Part shown: positions 60,749-64,000 of the stretch, piece by piece | Position numbering within the stretch: the first letter of the stretch is position 1 | How the letters are laid out: each line of letters begins with the position of its first letter | DNA from: Scedosporium boydii | Taxonomy: Eukaryota; Ascomycota; Sordariomycetes; Microascales; Microascaceae | Direction: 5' to 3' | Assembly: GCA_002221725.1 (NCBI GenBank) | Contig: NJFT01000008.1 | Coordinates: 124,001 to 188,000, forward strand | Length of the DNA stretch: 64,000 nucleotides | Made by a program: the position numbers and the translations under genes | The notes under the pieces: generated by a model | Seen by the model: the letters and a program-made list of their open reading frames with translations, nothing else | Told to the model about the DNA's origin: nothing | Database searches by the model: none

Positions 60749-61574
60749 AAAATGGCTTCTACGGTTATGTCCTGGGAGAATTCGCGACGGGGAGTCAGTT
60801 TCGTTACCAGGTTCGATTGATCAATGGATCCTTTTAGGGGATGGGTTGAGATTGTATTCCGAACACTGTCATAGGCTGGAAGAAACCGCCACCTGCAACC
60901 CCGGTTCCAGGGGACTGGAACTCCATCTAACTTGGTCAAGCCCTCCTCGACATCAAGGTCCCTCCCACATATCTCAGTCCACCTCCTTTACCAGAATCCC
61001 ATCAATATTAACACAATAAAATATAAGATACCCGGATAGCTTAGCTTGTAAATTCCTTGGCCGCATCTCGAAACACAAGTAGAGTAATTTAATAAGTTAA
61101 ATATTAAACCGGAAAAAAGTATAAAAAAAATTCCTCCTCTCCCTCTTCTCTACCTTAAGGCCCTCCCCTGTCCTACTGGAGGGTCGCGCCTCCCGCTGGA
61201 CCACTAGCTCTGCTAGATGGGGATCTCCATCTCTGCGGGATATTTAGTCCGCTTGCTTTACTCGATCCCTGGGCACCAGTTCGCAACCGCTGTCTAGAAG
61301 AACTTGGGCGCAGTAGGATTCGAACTCAAGCGAGCCCCGGGCGGACGGGCGGGGAGCAGCGGTACCTTGGCCAGCCAGGCTAGCTAGTCTGGCCGTCTGG
61401 TGAAAGTATGGGGAATTATTCTTTCTTATGTGACTATCATGGGGCTATTGTGGGAAGGGTTTGCAGAGGAAGAAGATATTTACTGAGTGGAGAGATATTG
61501 AGTGGGAAGAAGCGGTTGCAGAGGAAGATGGTGGAGGGAGAGAGTTATACAAGAGCTGGTGAAGGGATCCCAAA
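60749..61574. other. Spacer upstream of NTH1 with AT-rich island
   Basis: Contains the NTH1 promoter side, an AT-rich island at about 61000-61130 unlike the surrounding sequence, and the SINE-like element listed separately. Frames in 61408-61690 overlap the end of the AidB-like gene and are not convincing. Confidence 0.55.
61119..61400 (-). mobile_element. tRNA-derived SINE-like element
   Basis: On the minus strand a box A-like TAGCTAGCCTGG (near 61385) is followed, about 60 nt on, by a box B-like GAGTTCGAATCCT (61315-61327), the internal Pol III promoter layout. Strand pairing is too poor for a functional tRNA. Some 190 nt of unrelated body follow and end in a run of T at 61125-61118, as the 3' ends of several fungal SINEs do. 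No target-site duplication was established. Confidence 0.4.
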
Positions 61575-63689
61575 TCACAACCTCGCAAGCGGAGACGCTG
61601 CGGGCTCCCCATATACAATGGCTTGATCCTTCGCAAGCCTATTACCTTCACTCTTCACGCCAGCCTGGGCGCCACCAAGTCCCTTGAACACAATAAACCT
61701 GTGAAGCACATCGGACGCCACGGGACTCTTGTCACTCTCGGCATCCACAAACAGCAACACCGTGATCAACACCTCGGCAACGACCCAGATAATCTGCCTC
61801 GCGTCACCCATAAGCTGCTGTTGGCTCTCCGCCACAAACCTTCCCTTGAGAGCCTCCCACGCCTGCAGTGGGCGCCATCCACCGAGCCTCGCGTCACCCT
61901 CCATCGCCACCGCGCCGGCGTTCCTAATGAAACTGTCAAGCGCGTCGATGCACTCCCGGCCTCCCTTGGGGTGCTTCACGGCGCGGATAAAGTCCGTCGA
62001 CAAGACGTCGGTGGTACCCTCCCAGATAGCCAACACGCAGCAGTCGCGGTACAGCTTCGCGATGTTAAGGTACTCCTGCTCCTCGTTGTTGAGGTAGCCC
62101 ACGCCGCCCAGGGATTCCATGCAGGCGTAGAGCTGGATGATGGAGTTCTTGGCGACATAGGCCTTGGCGATCTGGGAGATCACGCGGAGGAACGGCGCGA
62201 CGTGCGTAGGTTCGGGCGTGATCTTCGCGAGCGCGGCGTGGAGAGGGACCTTAGGCTGGGACTGCTCCTCGAGACCGAGGGTATACGCTGCCAGCATGGA
62301 GAGGTGCATAAGGCCGTGGTATTCGGCAGTGATGTTGGCGAGGGTGCGCATATGCAGCGGGCTCTCGGCGAGGACCATTCGCTTGCCACGGCCTGCGCCC
62401 ACAGAGCGGACTTTGGCGAAGCCCTTGGCGAGACTGACTCCTCGCCCGAGGAAGCCGACACCGCTAACGGCGGAGTAGATTCGCGTAATGTTGAGAATGG
62501 TGCTGATCTGGTGAATGCCCTTGCCCTCATCGCCAAGAAGCCATCCTCGCATGTCGCTCAGCTCGAGCTCCGCAGTCGGCAACGACTGTGTGCCGAACTT
62601 GTTCTTGAGGCGCGAGATGCGGATGCCGTTGAGCTCGGTGCCCTCGTCGCCCAGACTCTGACCCACGATGCTCTTCGCCGAAGGGCTGAACCTCCGCATC
62701 GGAGCGTAGAACGCACTCAGGCCCTTGGGCGTTTGGGCGAGGAGGACAGTCATATTGGAGTCAGTAGCGCTGGAGAACCATTTGAAGCCCGAAAGGGACC
62801 AGGGCCCCAGAGGCACGCGCTCCTTGACGTTGGCGAATCCCGTTCGCGATGGGTCGAGAGTCGCTACTGTCTCCGTGAGGGAGACATCGCTGCCGCCGGT
62901 TCGCTCGGTCATCCATTGGCCGCTGGTCCATCCGGTCTTAGGGTCGCGGGAGAGGAGGTGGTCGACGGCGTTTTGGAAAATTCGTCGGCGTTCGCCGTCG
63001 AGCTTGGGGTTCGAGAGGTGGATTAGGAGGAGGCGGAGGGCACCGTCGTGCATGGCCGAAGGGCAGGTTACTAGGCTGGCGGAGGGAGTCCAGAGGTGGA
63101 GTCTGCGTAGTAGAATTTTGTGAGCTCACCTCCTTGGAGACAATTGCATTTATTCTACCGTGTGCTACATACCTGAGGAACTGTACCACTCGAGAGTAAG
63201 GGCCATTCTCCTTATCGTAGCCCACCGCAACGATTCTATAACGAGTGATCAGTGGGTGTGAAGATGGGTGGGACAGAACGAGCTTACCCCTTCTCAATGC
63301 CAAACTCCTGCAGCTTCCTCCATCCCTCGCCAACAATGAGGTCGCCCTTCCACTTGCCAAAGGCGTCTCGGCCGCCACCCCTCAGATACGGCTTATTCGT
63401 CTCGGAATCGGTAACCCAGTTGAAGATTTGGTCGGAGATGACCTCTTCTCCGAAGTTTTCTATTTCAGGACCATTTCTCGCCGCTACTTGCTTTGGGAGG
63501 AATACTATGGAAAAGATTAAGTACGAGTTAATAGACGGTTCGGTCGGCGTGTGTGCGAGGATTGGCGCGAAGCAACGGTGAGCGGAACCTACGCTTGAAT
63601 GCTCGCTGAAAGGCAACGTCGTCGTGAAACTGATTCAGTAGCACTGGGGCCTCTTGGAAGAAACCTTGATCACTCGACGCCGTATTCAT
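61575..63689 (-). CDS. AidB-like acyl-CoA dehydrogenase with peroxisomal signal
   Basis: Exons 63689-63593, 63504-63288, 63235-63173 and 63102-61575 encode 634 aa, phases 1, 2 and 2 all matching. The N-terminus GFFQEAPVLLNQFHDDVAF resembles the AidB N-terminal domain. The dehydrogenase core follows: CPSAMHDGALRLLLIH, WTSGQWMTERTGGSDVS (flavin region), GFKWFSSATDSNMTVLLAQT, GDEGKGIHQISTILNITRIY, YACMESLGGVGYLNNEEQE and LAIWEGTTDVLSTDFIRA. It ends SPLARL. ARL fits the PTS1 rule (S/A/C, K/R/H, L/M), so a peroxisomal matrix location is inferred. Bacterial AidB is induced by alkylation damage and binds DNA. Fungal relatives are better regarded as FAD acyl-CoA dehydrogenases or oxidases of unknown substrate. 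It runs in the same direction as NTH1, 0.8 kb upstream of it. Confidence 0.92.
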
Positions 63690-64000
63690 GATGCAAAAGG
63701 ACCACTTCAAACTCAACAGAAAAACGCACACTTGATAAATATACAGATATAAAATACAGATATGTAGAACTATGAATACAGTCGCGGTTCTCGATGGAAG
63801 AATCTGGGGTGATGGTTTCATTAATTGCTTGCTTTTGTGGGGGGAAATGGAGACGCCCTTGGAAAGATGCCTCGGGACGGAATTAAGCTGGTGTGGGGTA
63901 GCATTAGAAACGTTGTGGAAATCGCAGCCATGGCGCCATGTGACGATTACGATCCAAATGAGAGAGAGTGTCCAATTTAGGAAAGTCCTGACCGTAGTTC
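63690..64000. other. Promoter side of the AidB-like gene
   Basis: No gene is seen in the last 311 bp. The sequence should contain the AidB-like promoter, on the minus strand. Confidence 0.6.

Noticed and set aside
61301..61400. A functional tRNA gene
   Set aside because: Box B-like sequence is present, but T-stem, anticodon stem and acceptor stem do not pair. It is described as SINE-like instead.
61623..63026. A 467-codon plus-strand frame opposite the AidB-like gene
   Set aside because: The minus strand encodes a clear dehydrogenase with matching splice phases. The plus frame is a shadow caused by G/C-ending codon use.

Overview
The window looks like nuclear DNA of a filamentous ascomycete (Pezizomycotina, possibly Sordariomycetes). 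Genes lie on both strands, with single-gene transcription and spacers of 0.2 to 5.6 kb. Introns are short (57 to 182 nt, one of 534 nt), with GTNNGT donors and CTRAC-like branch sites, and a tRNA-Phe carries a 22-nt intron. Protein families such as the DUF7025 AAA ATPases, the AN1/APH kinase-like proteins and the cytochrome b5-acyl-CoA dehydrogenase fusion are typical of these fungi. All gene models were spliced by hand, and the exon phases were checked by arithmetic.

Left part (1-12 kb) is accessory in character. It holds the end of an AAA ATPase, fragmentary minus-strand coding traces, tRNA-Phe, an APH-like protein that has lost its catalytic loop, a 14-TM DHA2-type efflux transporter, a short TTAGGG tract, and a second, SVOP-like MFS transporter. 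Middle part (13-51 kb) is mostly conserved housekeeping. In order it holds ATG2 (autophagy lipid transfer), an FAD amine oxidase, the b5-acyl-CoA dehydrogenase, a seven-knuckle CCHC protein (Gis2/Byr3/CNBP type), a 5.6 kb spacer, Sae2/CtIP (DNA end resection), a Ubp3/USP10 deubiquitinase, a small DUF952 protein, nucleoporin Nup85 and glutathione-dependent formaldehyde dehydrogenase.

Right part (51-64 kb) starts with a 5 kb gene-poor stretch. It then holds a 72-aa AN1 zinc-finger protein, a decayed AN1-plus-kinase gene 1.3 kb downstream, endonuclease III (Nth1), a SINE-like element, and an AidB-type acyl-CoA dehydrogenase ending in a peroxisomal PTS1.

I see no biosynthetic cluster, phage, CRISPR array or clear novel multi-gene system. 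The oddities worth a second look are the two damaged kinase-fold genes, the two AN1 fingers side by side, the microexon structure of the CCHC gene, the open-frame intron of the AN1 gene, the SINE-like element, and a 9-mer (TACGGAGTA) found only in spacers.
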